From NCBI RefSeq assembly GCF_002135235.1, contig NZ_NEGB01000001.1, positions 558,001 through 622,000 of the forward strand: DNA of 64,000 nucleotides, read 5' to 3'. The position numbers were made by a program, and so were the translations under genes. Shown one piece after another: positions 49,731-58,606 of the stretch. Positions within the stretch are counted from its first letter, which is position 1, and each line of letters opens with the position of its first letter. Under the pieces are notes generated by a model, which had not been told where the DNA came from, searched no databases, and saw only the letters and a program-made list of their open reading frames with translations. This DNA is from Acinetobacter silvestris. Its GTDB lineage: Bacteria > Pseudomonadota > Gammaproteobacteria > Pseudomonadales > Moraxellaceae.

Positions 49731-51008
49731 ATGACCTATAAAGACGAAACCCTTGCCATTCATGCAGGTTATAGCCCAGAAGCCACCACCAAAGCAGTGG
49801 CGGTGCCTATTTATCAAACCACATCTTATGCCTTTGATGATACTCAACATGGGGCCGATTTATTTGATTTAAAGGTTCAAGGCAATATCTATACCCGTAT
49901 TATGAACCCTACCACCGCTGTTTTAGAGCAACGTTTGGCTGCGCTTGAGGGCGGTATTGGAGCTTTGGCTTTAGCCTCAGGCATGGCAGCAATTACTTAT
50001 TCGATTCAGACCATTGCTGAGGCGGGTGACAATATTGCCTCTGTTTCCACTCTATATGGCGGGACATACAACTTATTTGCGCATACTTTACCGAAACAAG
50101 GCATTGAAGTTCGTTTCTTTGATTATCAAGATCCAGAAGCACTGCGTGGCTTAATTGATGATAAAACCAAACTGGTCTTTGTCGAATCGATTGGTAATCC
50201 ACTGGGCAATATTATTGATTTAGAAGCCATTGCAAAAATTGCCCATGAATATGGTGTACCGGTGATTGTCGATAATACCGTGGCAACACCTGCCCTACTC
50301 AAACCTTTTGAACATGGGGCAGACATTGTGGTACATTCACTGACCAAATATATTGGCGGTCATGGCAACTCCATTGGCGGTGCCATCGTGGATAGCGGCA
50401 AATTCCCATGGGGCAAATATCCTGAGCGTTTCAAAGTTTTAAATACCCCCGATCCAAGTTATCACGGCGTGAACTACGTTGAAGCCTTAGGTGAAGCCGC
50501 ATACATTGCACGCGCACGTGTGGTGCCGTTACGTAATACCGGTGCTGCGATTAGCCCACTGAGCGTATTTCTGATTCTGCAAGGTTTAGAAACTTTGAAT
50601 TTGCGCATGGAACGTCATACCGAAAATGCACTCAAAGTAGCTGAATATTTACAGCAGCATCCAAAAGTACAATGGGTCAACTATGCTGGGCTAAAAGACC
50701 ACCCACAGCATGCCTTGGCGCAGAAATACGTCAAAGGTAAACCTTCTGCGATTTTATCTTTTGGTGTGCAAGATGGCTTAGAAGGCGGAACTCGCTTTAT
50801 TGATGCTCTGCAATTGTTTACCCGCTTAGTGAATATTGGTGATGCCAAAAGTCTAGCTTGCCACCCAGCCACCACCACCCATCGTCAATTGAATGAAGCA
50901 GAACTTAAAGCTGCAGGCGTGAGTATAGACATGGTTCGCCTTTCGGTCGGTATTGAACATATTGATGATTTGATTGCCGATTTAGCACAAGCTTTGCAAG
51001 CGGTTTAA
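49731..51008 (+). CDS. metY: O-acetylhomoserine sulfhydrylase (PLP-dependent)
   Basis: A 425-residue Cys/Met-metabolism PLP enzyme that makes homocysteine from O-acetylhomoserine and sulfide, the direct sulfhydrylation route to methionine. The PLP lysine is Lys206 in [38 protein letters not shown] and the substrate-binding [11 protein letters not shown] are intact. Length of ~425 and the insert near 225-260 favour MetY over shorter MetZ/MetB. Single gene with its own terminator. Confidence 0.92.
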   Translation: MTYKDETLAIHAGYSPEATTKAVAVPIYQTTSYAFDDTQHGADLFDLKVQGNIYTRIMNPTTAVLEQRLAALEGGIGALALASGMAAITYSIQTIAEAGDNIASVSTLYGGTYNLFAHTLPKQGIEVRFFDYQDPEALRGLIDDKTKLVFVESIGNPLGNIIDLEAIAKIAHEYGVPVIVDNTVATPALLKPFEHGADIVVHSLTKYIGGHGNSIGGAIVDSGKFPWGKYPERFKVLNTPDPSYHGVNYVEALGEAAYIARARVVPLRNTGAAISPLSVFLILQGLETLNLRMERHTENALKVAEYLQQHPKVQWVNYAGLKDHPQHALAQKYVKGKPSAILSFGVQDGLEGGTRFIDALQLFTRLVNIGDAKSLACHPATTTHRQLNEAELKAAGVSIDMVRLSVGIEHIDDLIADLAQALQAV

Positions 51009-51017
51009 ACTGTACTG

Positions 51018-51049
51018 AAATCAGGCCTTTCTACGGAAAGGTCTGATTT
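51018..51049 (+). terminator. Terminator after metY
   Basis: A 14-bp stem (51018-51031 with 51036-51049) including one G-U pair and loop TACG, followed by a T-run. Confidence 0.85.
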
Positions 51050-51159
51050 TTAATTTAATCTTAGAATAAAAACAAAGACAAGTGCTTATTTATTAAACTA
51101 TAATTATCACTTTATTGAACAAATAAAAAATTAAAAACGTTGATAAAAAGAGAAAATAT

Positions 51160-52074
51160 ATGCAACAACCTAATAAACCATTGAAACTAAAAAAATTAGT
51201 TCAAGCCATTAGCTTTGCCTTCAGTTTAACCAGTATCACAGCGCTGCCTACTTCGGTTTTTGCCTCTGAATCTGCACCAACAGAAGCAACCCAAGCGAAT
51301 GGAACTCAAAACAATCCTTTGACAAAATTGGATTGGCATATGGGCCCAACTGCTGAAAACATTGCGAATGTTGCTCAACTCAAGACTTCAAAAGGTGAAG
51401 GCTTTTTAGACACCAAAAACTCGGATCAATTTTTAGAGCTAACCAACAATCTACCTTCTGGAAGTACCAATATTTTGGTTGCCGATAATGACTCTTGGTG
51501 GGCAACCTTTGATTTTGAGCCATCAGGCTATATCAAAGATGATGAAAAAATTGATGCTAATGCCTTACTAAAAGAACTAAAAGATTCAGATGAAGCGAGT
51601 AATGACGAACGTACTCGTCTGGGTATGAGTAAACTCTATACTGCGGGTTGGGCAATTCCTCCTCATTATGATCCAACAACCAAACAACTTGAATGGGCAT
51701 TGAAAGTTCGTTCTGAAGATCAGCATGAAAACATTAACTATACTGTTCGTCTTTTAGGGCGTACTGGTGTGATGAGTGCAACCCTTGTTTCTAATGAAGA
51801 AAATTTGAATAAAAATATTCAAGCATTTAAGCATTCCTTAGAAGGCTTTAACTTCAACTCAGGACAACGCTATTCAGAATATAAAAATGGCGACAAAGTT
51901 GCAGAATATGGACTTGCCGCACTTGTTACCGGTGGTGCTGTCGCGGTTGCTGCGAAAAAAGGTTTATTTGCAACCTTACTCATATTATTAGCAAAAGCAT
52001 GGAAACTGGTCATCGTTGCTGTAATCGCGGTCTTTGGTGGCTTTACTTCAATTTTTAAACGCAAAAAAGATTAA
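51160..52074 (+). CDS. DUF2167 family membrane protein
   Basis: A 304-residue exported membrane protein of the DUF2167 family. A signal peptide ends near SVFASESA. The periplasmic domain has family-type motifs DSWWATFDFEPSGYIKDDEK, GWAIPPHYDPTTKQLEWAL and NYTVRLLGRTGVMSATLV. The C-terminus has one or two membrane helices (LLILLAKAWKLVIVAVIAVFGG) and a basic tail FKRKKD. Function of the family is not established. It overlaps the next gene by one base (TAATG). Confidence 0.85.
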   Translation: MQQPNKPLKLKKLVQAISFAFSLTSITALPTSVFASESAPTEATQANGTQNNPLTKLDWHMGPTAENIANVAQLKTSKGEGFLDTKNSDQFLELTNNLPSGSTNILVADNDSWWATFDFEPSGYIKDDEKIDANALLKELKDSDEASNDERTRLGMSKLYTAGWAIPPHYDPTTKQLEWALKVRSEDQHENINYTVRLLGRTGVMSATLVSNEENLNKNIQAFKHSLEGFNFNSGQRYSEYKNGDKVAEYGLAALVTGGAVAVAAKKGLFATLLILLAKAWKLVIVAVIAVFGGFTSIFKRKKD

Positions 52075-52832
52075 TGAATATTGCTTTTGAATATTGGGTT
52101 ATTTTAGGTTTAGTCGGATTATATTTATATGATTCGGCTAAACTCATTCGCTACAACCAAGTGTTCCTTTATACAGGCTTACGCTCAAAGTTTTCTATTC
52201 ATGTTCCATCTAAAAATATGAATGTTCTTAAAAAATATCTATTTCTCACACATCCTTTTCACAACAGTCATCTGCTCTTTATTTTACAATGGAATTTAAA
52301 TGCACAAAAAAAGTGCGATGAAGTTCAATTAGCCGATGAAATTCAAACTATTAAAAACCAAGTCGATTCTTTACGAAAACTACAATTAAGCAATATTCTG
52401 GTTTGGATACTCACGCTCATTGCGTTTCCTCTCTTATTTTTAACACAACAAAGTTATTTACTGATTTTATCGACCCTACTTTTGATTTATGTAATCAATC
52501 TTGCTCAAGCGAGCTATGTCATTCTTAAAAGAAAACCTCTTACATTAAATAAAAAACAATGTGTATCCTTCTTCATTGATGCTTTATTTTGCCCCCCTTT
52601 TGCACTCAATTTACTGAAAAAAATTACCTTAAATATAGAAATACAGCATGATGCGATCCACATCGCCCAACTTTTGCTTAACCCCAAAGCATTCAGCTCT
52701 GGCTTAGAGCAGATTATTCAAGATATTGATGCTTTAAAACAAAGTGAGCCAAATACTGAAACAGCTCAATATATACAACTCGGAAAATTACATTCCTACT
52801 TAATTACGCTACAACACTCTCACAATATTTGA
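52074..52832 (+). CDS. Uncharacterised membrane protein coupled to the DUF2167 gene
   Basis: A 252-residue protein I do not recognise. One membrane helix at the N-terminus (about 5-20), a basic cytoplasmic-looking segment to residue 100, two more helices at about 105-148 (ILVWILTLIAFPLLFL; LLILSTLLLIYVINL), then a soluble C-terminal domain. There are no obvious catalytic motifs. The one-base overlap with the DUF2167 gene implies coupled translation, so the two products probably work together. Confidence 0.7.
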   Translation: MNIAFEYWVILGLVGLYLYDSAKLIRYNQVFLYTGLRSKFSIHVPSKNMNVLKKYLFLTHPFHNSHLLFILQWNLNAQKKCDEVQLADEIQTIKNQVDSLRKLQLSNILVWILTLIAFPLLFLTQQSYLLILSTLLLIYVINLAQASYVILKRKPLTLNKKQCVSFFIDALFCPPFALNLLKKITLNIEIQHDAIHIAQLLLNPKAFSSGLEQIIQDIDALKQSEPNTETAQYIQLGKLHSYLITLQHSHNI

Positions 52833-53176
52833 CTGGTTAGTTTTAAATTTAAAGTTTACTTTTTAATTATTAACTTAATTTAAGCGAATATTGTTTATAC
52901 AATTTTAACTTTATTAAGCAATAACTCTGAATTTACTCACTTTTAGACTAGTCATGCTTGTTTTTATATGTTAAAAATCACTTAATAAAGAAAAAAATAA
53001 TAGAGCAATTACTCTAAAAATAATTTTAAAATTCATGTACTTACACCTAGTATTTTTTTTATTTTTCGCTATGATTTCCAACCAATAACCACTGATCATC
53101 TTTTATTCAAAACATGATCCTTTGCAAAACAAATACAACGTATAAATTCATTTCGGTAAAATCAGGAATAACGTAT
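52833..53176. other. 344-bp gap upstream of acr1
   Basis: Very AT-rich. No gene or strong hairpin is seen. It should contain the acr1 promoter. Confidence 0.45.
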
Positions 53177-54064
53177 ATGAATCAAAAACTAGAGCAACTT
53201 TTTCAAAAAAAGGTTCATGGTAAAGTCGCACTAATCACCGGTGCATCCAGTGGTATTGGCTTAACCGTAGCAAAAAAATTAGCTTCAGCAGGTGCACATG
53301 TACTTTTAGTGTCGCGTACCGAAGAAACACTCAAACAAGTTCAAGCCGAGATTGAAGCTGCAGGTGGTCAAGCCACTATTTTTCCATGTGATTTAAACGA
53401 CATGAATGCAATTGATGAAGTTTCTCAGAAAATTCTTGCAACTGTCGATCATATTGATTTTCTGATTAACAATGCAGGACGTTCAATTCGTCGTGCAGTA
53501 CATGAATCGGTAGATCGTTTTCATGACTTTGAACGTACGATGCAACTCAATTACTTTGGTGCAGTGCGTTTAGTCTTAAATCTGCTACCACAGATGATGG
53601 TGCGTAAAGATGGTCATATCATCAATATCAGCTCCATTGGCGTGTTGGCTAATGCCACTCGCTTCTCTGCCTATGTCGCATCAAAAGCAGCCCTAGATGC
53701 CTTTAGTCGCTGTCTCTCTGCGGAAGTGCATGCGCATAAGATTGCAATTACTTCAGTGTATATGCCTTTGGTTCGCACACCGATGATTGCACCCACTAAA
53801 ATTTATAAATATGTTCCGACGCTTTCTCCTGAACAAGCTGCCGATTTGATTGCCTATGCGATTGTGAAACGTCCGAAAAAAGTAGCAACACATTTAGGTC
53901 GTTTGGCTTCAATCACCTATTCAATTGCACCAGAAATTAACAACAAACTCATGTCGATTGGTTTTAATTTATTTCCAAGCTCAACAGCATCTGTCGGTGA
54001 ACAAGAAAAATTAAACTTATTGCAACGTGCTTATGCCCGTTTATTCCCTGGTGAACATTGGTAA
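53177..54064 (+). CDS. acr1: Acr1-like fatty acyl-CoA reductase (SDR family)
   Basis: A 295-residue short-chain dehydrogenase/reductase. The NADP site is TGASSGIGLTVAKKLA, NNAGRSIRR follows, and the catalytic Ser and YxxxK are in SSIGVLANATRFSAYVASKA. Length and many segments (FHDFERTMQLNYFGAVRLVL; PLVRTPMIAPTKIYKYVPTL; ending RLFPGEHW) match, from memory, Acinetobacter Acr1, which reduces acyl-CoA to aldehyde for wax esters. ATG 53177 has AGGA nine bases upstream and gives the Acr1 length; the frame from 53114 adds 21 residues without support. Confidence 0.85.
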   Translation: MNQKLEQLFQKKVHGKVALITGASSGIGLTVAKKLASAGAHVLLVSRTEETLKQVQAEIEAAGGQATIFPCDLNDMNAIDEVSQKILATVDHIDFLINNAGRSIRRAVHESVDRFHDFERTMQLNYFGAVRLVLNLLPQMMVRKDGHIINISSIGVLANATRFSAYVASKAALDAFSRCLSAEVHAHKIAITSVYMPLVRTPMIAPTKIYKYVPTLSPEQAADLIAYAIVKRPKKVATHLGRLASITYSIAPEINNKLMSIGFNLFPSSTASVGEQEKLNLLQRAYARLFPGEHW

Positions 54065-54068
54065 TACA

Positions 54069-54096
54069 AAAAAAGCCTCCATACGGGGGCTTTTTT
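54069..54096 (+). terminator. Terminator after acr1
   Basis: AAAAAAGCCTCC-ATAC-GGGGGCTTTTTT, a 12-bp stem with one G-U pair, five bases after the stop. Confidence 0.85.
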
Positions 54097-54157
54097 ATTT
54101 ACATTGCTGCTTTTTTATCCTATCGTATTTTCCTTATTGAAAAATATGAGAACAGCC

Positions 54158-54472
54158 ATGAAACTGATCTCCACCATCAAAACCATATGCTTTTTAGGTG
54201 CTGGACTCTATTTATTTGGTTTAACAGAAGATGTCTATGTCGATGATATCGATCCCATTGATCTCTTGGGTAATCTTGGAATAATTTTTGTTTTAATCGA
54301 AATTGGAATTGCTCTGTATCAGGATCAGGAGACTCATAAACTCAGCTTTAAAAGTCTTTTTTCTAAAGATACTCTCACCTTATCCCCGATTGAGCAAATG
54401 GCAAATTTACTGGGTCGTGTTGGAATGGTCATGATTATGCTGAGTTTTATTTATAATTTCATAGACGCTTAA
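54158..54472 (+). CDS. Small hypothetical membrane protein
   Basis: A 104-residue protein with three likely membrane helices (ICFLGAGLYLFGL; LGIIFVLIEIGIALY; VGMVMIMLSFIYNFI) and an acidic loop VYVDDIDPID. No family is recognised. ATG 54158 is preferred (GAGA seven bases upstream); ATG 54146 is possible. Single gene between two terminators. Confidence 0.55.
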   Translation: MKLISTIKTICFLGAGLYLFGLTEDVYVDDIDPIDLLGNLGIIFVLIEIGIALYQDQETHKLSFKSLFSKDTLTLSPIEQMANLLGRVGMVMIMLSFIYNFIDA

Positions 54473-54551
54473 ATTCACACAGCAACATAAATACAGATTT
54501 TATGGGTAGTGAATCTTCTTTTTTAAGAAGTTTATTCATCTGCCTTAAAAT

Positions 54552-54579
54552 AAAAAACCTCCCATCTGGGAGGTTTTTT
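54552..54579. terminator. Bidirectional terminator upstream of the tex 3' end
   Basis: AAAAAACCTCCC-ATCT-GGGAGGTTTTTT, a 12-bp perfect stem between convergent genes. Confidence 0.88.
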
Positions 54580-54603
54580 ATGAGTCTTAAAGATGACTAA
54601 ATA

Positions 54604-56970
54604 TTATTTAGAACCTTTAATCCCGGCTTGTAATAATAAAGCACCTAAACCACCAATTTTTTGCTCTTGTGGTTTAGCCGATTGAGGTTTCTTCGCTTGT
54701 GGACGCTCACCTTGAGGGCGCGCATTCTGCGGACGTTTCGCTTGAGGTTTACGCTCACCACGTTGTTCCTGATTTTGATTCGTATTTTCACGACGTGGCT
54801 GACGAGGTGCTTTAGCAGGCGCTTCAGAACCTTCTGGACGCATACTCAAATTCACACGATTACGCTCAGCATCCACTTGTAATACACGTACTTGCACGAT
54901 TTGACCTGGTTTCACCACTTTATGCGGATCAGCAACAAATTCATTGGCTAGTTCAGAAATATGCACAAGGCCATCTTGATGAACACCGACATCTACGAAT
55001 GCACCAAAGTTAGTGACATTGGTGATCACACCTTCAAGCTGTAAGCCTTCAGTCAATTGTGACACTTCAGTAATATCTTCACGGAACTTAGCTGTACGGA
55101 ATTCTGGACGTGGATCACGACCTGGTTTTTCCAGTTCGCTTAAAACATCTTGAATGGTCGGTAAACCAAATTTATCATCTGCAAATTCATCCGCTTTAAT
55201 TTGACGAATGATTTCCGTATTACCAATGATATCTTTCACAGATGTTGCTTTCGCAGCAACAATTTTTTCAACCAAACCATAACTTTCTGGGTGAACTGCT
55301 GAAGCATCTAAAGGCTCAGAACCCTCTTGAATGCGTAAGAAACCTGCAGCTTGTTCAAAAGTACGCTCACCTAAACGAGGTACATTTTTCAAGGCTTGGC
55401 GATTATCAAAACGACCATGCTCTTTACGGTATTCAAAAATTTGTTGTGCGATTGATTTATTCAAACCTGCAATATAAGACAGAATTGCTGGAGATGCTGT
55501 ATTTACATCCACACCAACTGAGTTCACGCAGTCTTCAACCACAGCTTCAAGGGTTTTTGCCAAACCCGTTTGGTTCACGTCATGTTGATACTGACCTACA
55601 CCAATTGATTTAGGATCAATTTTGACCAACTCAGCCAATGGGTCTTGTAAACGACGTGCAATAGATACTGCACCACGAATCGAAACATCCAAATCTGGCA
55701 ATTCAGCAGAAGCCAGTTCAGAAGCTGAATATACCGATGCACCCGCTTCACTGACTGAAACACGAGTCAATTTCAAATCAGGATTTTGCGTCATCATTTC
55801 AGCAACAACGGCTTCGGTTTCACGGCTCGCCGTACCATTGCCAATCGCAATTAAGTCGACATTGAATTCACGACACAAACGCGCAAGTTCAGCAATTGAA
55901 CCGGTTTTATCTTCTTTTGGTGCAAATGGATAAATGGTGCTATGTGCAACCACATCACCCGAAGCATTCACAACAGCCAATTTCACGCCAGTACGGATAC
56001 CAGGATCGACACCTAAAGTGCAACGTGAACCCGCTGGTGCAGAAAGCAATAAATGACGTAAATTTTCAGCAAATACGTCCATGGCTTCAGTTTCAGCCGT
56101 CAGACGTTTTTCAGTCAACAATGAATGTTCAATTTGAGGACGAATCTTACCCAACCAAAACAGTTTTGCGGTTTGCTTTAAGAAGTCTTGACGTGCTTGT
56201 GGTTGAACTTGATCAAGATTGTATTCAGTTTCAATACGAGCCAGTGGTTGATCATCTTGACCTTCTACTTTTAAGCCCAATACATTTTCTTGACGACCAC
56301 GCAACATTGCCAATAAGCGATGTGAAGGCACTTTGTTTAAATTTTCAGAGAAATCGAAATAATCACGGAATTTCTTACCAACTTCTTTTTTCTCATCTGA
56401 AGCAACCAAGCTTTTTAGCATTGCTGTTTTCGCAAATGTAGTTTTAAGCTCAGTCGTCAGCGCAATATTCTGTGCCCACTCATCAATAATGATATGTTGA
56501 ATCGCATCAAGTTGGCTTTCTACCGTCGCATAGTCTGCATGACTAAAACCTGCCAAAGCTTCAGTTGGTTCAACTTGCTCAGTTAAGATTTTTTCAGCAA
56601 TTGGACCTAAACCCGCTTCCTTCGCTTTAAATGATTTACTGGTACGTTTTGGACGGTAGGGTGCATAAATTTCTTCTAATGCATTTTTGGTTTCTGCTGC
56701 ATTTACACGCGCCAATAGATCATCAGATAATTTATTTTGTTCTTTTAACGATTCTATTACTTTTTCACGGCGTTCATACAAATCACGTAAATAAACAAGG
56801 CGTGTATCAAGTTGACGTAATTGCGCATCGTCTAAACCTTGCGTTACTTCTTTACGGTAACGTGCGATAAATGGAACACTAGAACCTTCATCTATCAGTT
56901 TAATGGCAGCTTCTACTTGGTTTGGACGTACGGCAAGTTCACTTGCCAACTGCTGAACTAAGTCAGTCAT
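54604..56970 (-). CDS. tex: Tex family RNA-binding transcription accessory protein
   Basis: A 788-residue nucleic-acid-binding protein (bacterial Spt6 relative). In order: N-terminal helical region (SSVPFIARYRKEVTQGLDDAQL), YqgF/RuvC-like domain (TLGVDPGIRTGVKLAVV), helix-hairpin-helix motifs (GVDVNTASPAILSYIAGLN), and an S1 domain at about 640-710 (GFAFVDVGVHQDGLVHISEL-like). The C-terminal ~60 residues are Arg/Pro/Gln-rich (PRQPRRENTNQNQEQRGERK) and likely bind RNA. ATG 56970 is preferred to a GTG five codons earlier. Confidence 0.94.
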   Translation of the reverse strand: MTDLVQQLASELAVRPNQVEAAIKLIDEGSSVPFIARYRKEVTQGLDDAQLRQLDTRLVYLRDLYERREKVIESLKEQNKLSDDLLARVNAAETKNALEEIYAPYRPKRTSKSFKAKEAGLGPIAEKILTEQVEPTEALAGFSHADYATVESQLDAIQHIIIDEWAQNIALTTELKTTFAKTAMLKSLVASDEKKEVGKKFRDYFDFSENLNKVPSHRLLAMLRGRQENVLGLKVEGQDDQPLARIETEYNLDQVQPQARQDFLKQTAKLFWLGKIRPQIEHSLLTEKRLTAETEAMDVFAENLRHLLLSAPAGSRCTLGVDPGIRTGVKLAVVNASGDVVAHSTIYPFAPKEDKTGSIAELARLCREFNVDLIAIGNGTASRETEAVVAEMMTQNPDLKLTRVSVSEAGASVYSASELASAELPDLDVSIRGAVSIARRLQDPLAELVKIDPKSIGVGQYQHDVNQTGLAKTLEAVVEDCVNSVGVDVNTASPAILSYIAGLNKSIAQQIFEYRKEHGRFDNRQALKNVPRLGERTFEQAAGFLRIQEGSEPLDASAVHPESYGLVEKIVAAKATSVKDIIGNTEIIRQIKADEFADDKFGLPTIQDVLSELEKPGRDPRPEFRTAKFREDITEVSQLTEGLQLEGVITNVTNFGAFVDVGVHQDGLVHISELANEFVADPHKVVKPGQIVQVRVLQVDAERNRVNLSMRPEGSEAPAKAPRQPRRENTNQNQEQRGERKPQAKRPQNARPQGERPQAKKPQSAKPQEQKIGGLGALLLQAGIKGSK

Positions 56971-57674
56971 CGTGTTTAATTCCACAAGGATAAGGACTAA
57001 AAGTTAGTGATTATAAAGACCAAGACCATAAAATCCACAATTGTTTTACAAATTACTAATGAAAAAAGTGATAAAAGATCAATTTTCTTTAATTTTATAG
57101 TTTAATCAACCACTTCCTTCATCATCTTCCAGCTTAAATATGTCTATAAAATAATAGTTTCATGCTCCCACTTTTAGCCTTTTTACGCTTTATTAAGCCA
57201 AGAACAAAAATATACTCAGGCAAGCAATCGAGCATTCAACTTGATTTTTTACTAAAACCATAGTTTGAATCACGTGTAACCTATGGTTTTTTCAATCCAA
57301 CAATACATTTTATGAGTGTTCTTCACTCAGTTTTTAAGTAATCTGCTCTGCTTTTATGCAGCACAATGCTTAAAATAAGTACTGTTTTTAGATGTATTAT
57401 TTTCTTAGCCCACGCGGGGTTGAAACAATCGATAAATCTATCGACTTAAAAGCATGCATATTCTTAAAATACTTAAAAATTTCATTTGCATATACAACAA
57501 TTTTTTATTTATAAACAAAGTTAGATTCTCAATCCTAAAAGATGTTGTCTTTTGGTTTCAAAACCAGCTTAAAATTGTAATTTTGAGCAAATTGATACAT
57601 AGTCTAAACAACAGCTTAGGCATTATACTGAGATGAACAAATATTTATAATTTACAATATTAAGGGAGTGCATC
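56971..57674. other. 704-bp gap between tex and ompR
   Basis: The longest gene-free stretch of the window. No convincing ORF is seen. It holds the divergent promoters of tex and ompR, an orphan terminator-like hairpin at 57254 (listed), a weaker hairpin TGAGTG-TTCTT-CACTCA plus T-run at 57313-57334, and TCGATA-AATC-TATCGA near 57429. Confidence 0.5.
57254..57293 (+). terminator. Orphan terminator-like hairpin (possible small-RNA 3' end)
   Basis: AAAACCATAG and CTATGGTTTT (57254-57263 and 57281-57290) form a 10-bp perfect stem with a 17-base loop, followed by TTC. No plus-strand gene ends here, so it could end a short noncoding transcript starting at about 57100-57150. Confidence 0.4.
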
Positions 57675-58439
57675 ATGAGTTTAGTTGTACCTGCTGAAAA
57701 TACAGACGTTGTACACCATGAAACTGACCGAGTCGAACGCATTTTAGTGGTCGATGATGATGTACGTTTACGTACCCTTTTACAGCGATTTTTAGAAGAT
57801 AAAGGCTTTGTGGTGAAAACAGCGCACGATGCCACACAAATGGATCGTCTGTTACAACGTGAATTATTTTCACTGATTGTGCTCGACTTTATGCTACCAG
57901 TCGAAGATGGCTTAAGTATTTGCCGACGCTTACGCCAATCCAATATTGACACCCCAATTATCATGCTGACTGCACGTGGTAGTGATTCTGACCGAATTGC
58001 TGGTTTAGAAGCTGGTGCTGATGATTACCTGCCTAAACCATTTAATCCCAATGAATTACTTGCGCGGATTCGCGCCGTGCTACGTCGCCAAGTGCGTGAA
58101 GTGCCTGGAGCACCGAGCCAAAATGTTGAAGTGGTTTCATTTGGCCCTTGGTCACTGGATCTATCCACACGCACCTTAACCCGTGAAGGTCAGGTCGTGA
58201 CTTTAACCACAGGCGAATTTGCGGTATTGAAAGCTTTGGTACAACACCCACGTGAACCACTGACACGTGACAAATTGATGAATTTGGCACGGGGTCGTGA
58301 ATGGGGTGCGATGGAACGCTCAATTGATGTTCAGGTTTCTCGCCTACGCCGTTTAATTGAAGAAAATCCAGCGCGTGCACGCTATATCCAAACCGTTTGG
58401 GGCGTGGGTTATGTCTTCGTTCCAGATGGTGCTGAATAA
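57675..58439 (+). CDS. ompR: Response regulator OmpR
   Basis: A 254-residue OmpR/PhoB-type regulator. The receiver domain (about 22-135) has acidic pocket VVDDD, phospho-acceptor Asp71 in LIVLDFMLP, and KPF. The winged-helix DNA-binding domain (about 150-250) ends RYIQTVWGVGYVFVPDG. Downstream EnvZ is the presumed kinase. A leader of about 18 residues precedes the receiver domain. GGGAG precedes the start. In this group the pair controls envelope and osmotic functions. Confidence 0.93.
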   Translation: MSLVVPAENTDVVHHETDRVERILVVDDDVRLRTLLQRFLEDKGFVVKTAHDATQMDRLLQRELFSLIVLDFMLPVEDGLSICRRLRQSNIDTPIIMLTARGSDSDRIAGLEAGADDYLPKPFNPNELLARIRAVLRRQVREVPGAPSQNVEVVSFGPWSLDLSTRTLTREGQVVTLTTGEFAVLKALVQHPREPLTRDKLMNLARGREWGAMERSIDVQVSRLRRLIEENPARARYIQTVWGVGYVFVPDGAE

Positions 58440-58452
58440 TCTTAAACTCAAC

Positions 58453-58481
58453 AAAAATAAGCCCTTTAAAGGCTTATTTTT
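58453..58481 (+). terminator. Hairpin with T-run between ompR and envZ
   Basis: AAAAATAAGCC / GGCTTATTTTT, 11-bp stem, 7-base loop, then TGTTTTAATC; 14 bases after the ompR stop and within the ompR-envZ gap. Confidence 0.7.
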
Positions 58482-58606
58482 GTTTTAATCTCCATTATTC
58501 AAAATGCTGTTATCAAAAAGACCATCACAACAAAAATGAAGATTCATTTTGTATCAAATTGCTGTGCTAAATAAACCACGAAAGCCTTTTAAATCAGGAT
58601 GTGTTT

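Noticed and set aside
55896..56441. 181-residue plus-strand frame opposite tex
   Set aside because: Antisense to conserved Tex coding sequence, with a His/Gln-rich shadow composition.
57408..57440. CGCGGGGTTGAAAC-like sequence resembling the end of a CRISPR repeat
   Set aside because: Only one copy exists, with no spacing pattern and no cas genes.
57454..57636. 60-residue frame in the gap upstream of ompR
   Set aside because: Low-complexity Ile/Lys/Phe/Asn composition expected of AT-rich DNA, and no Shine-Dalgarno sequence.
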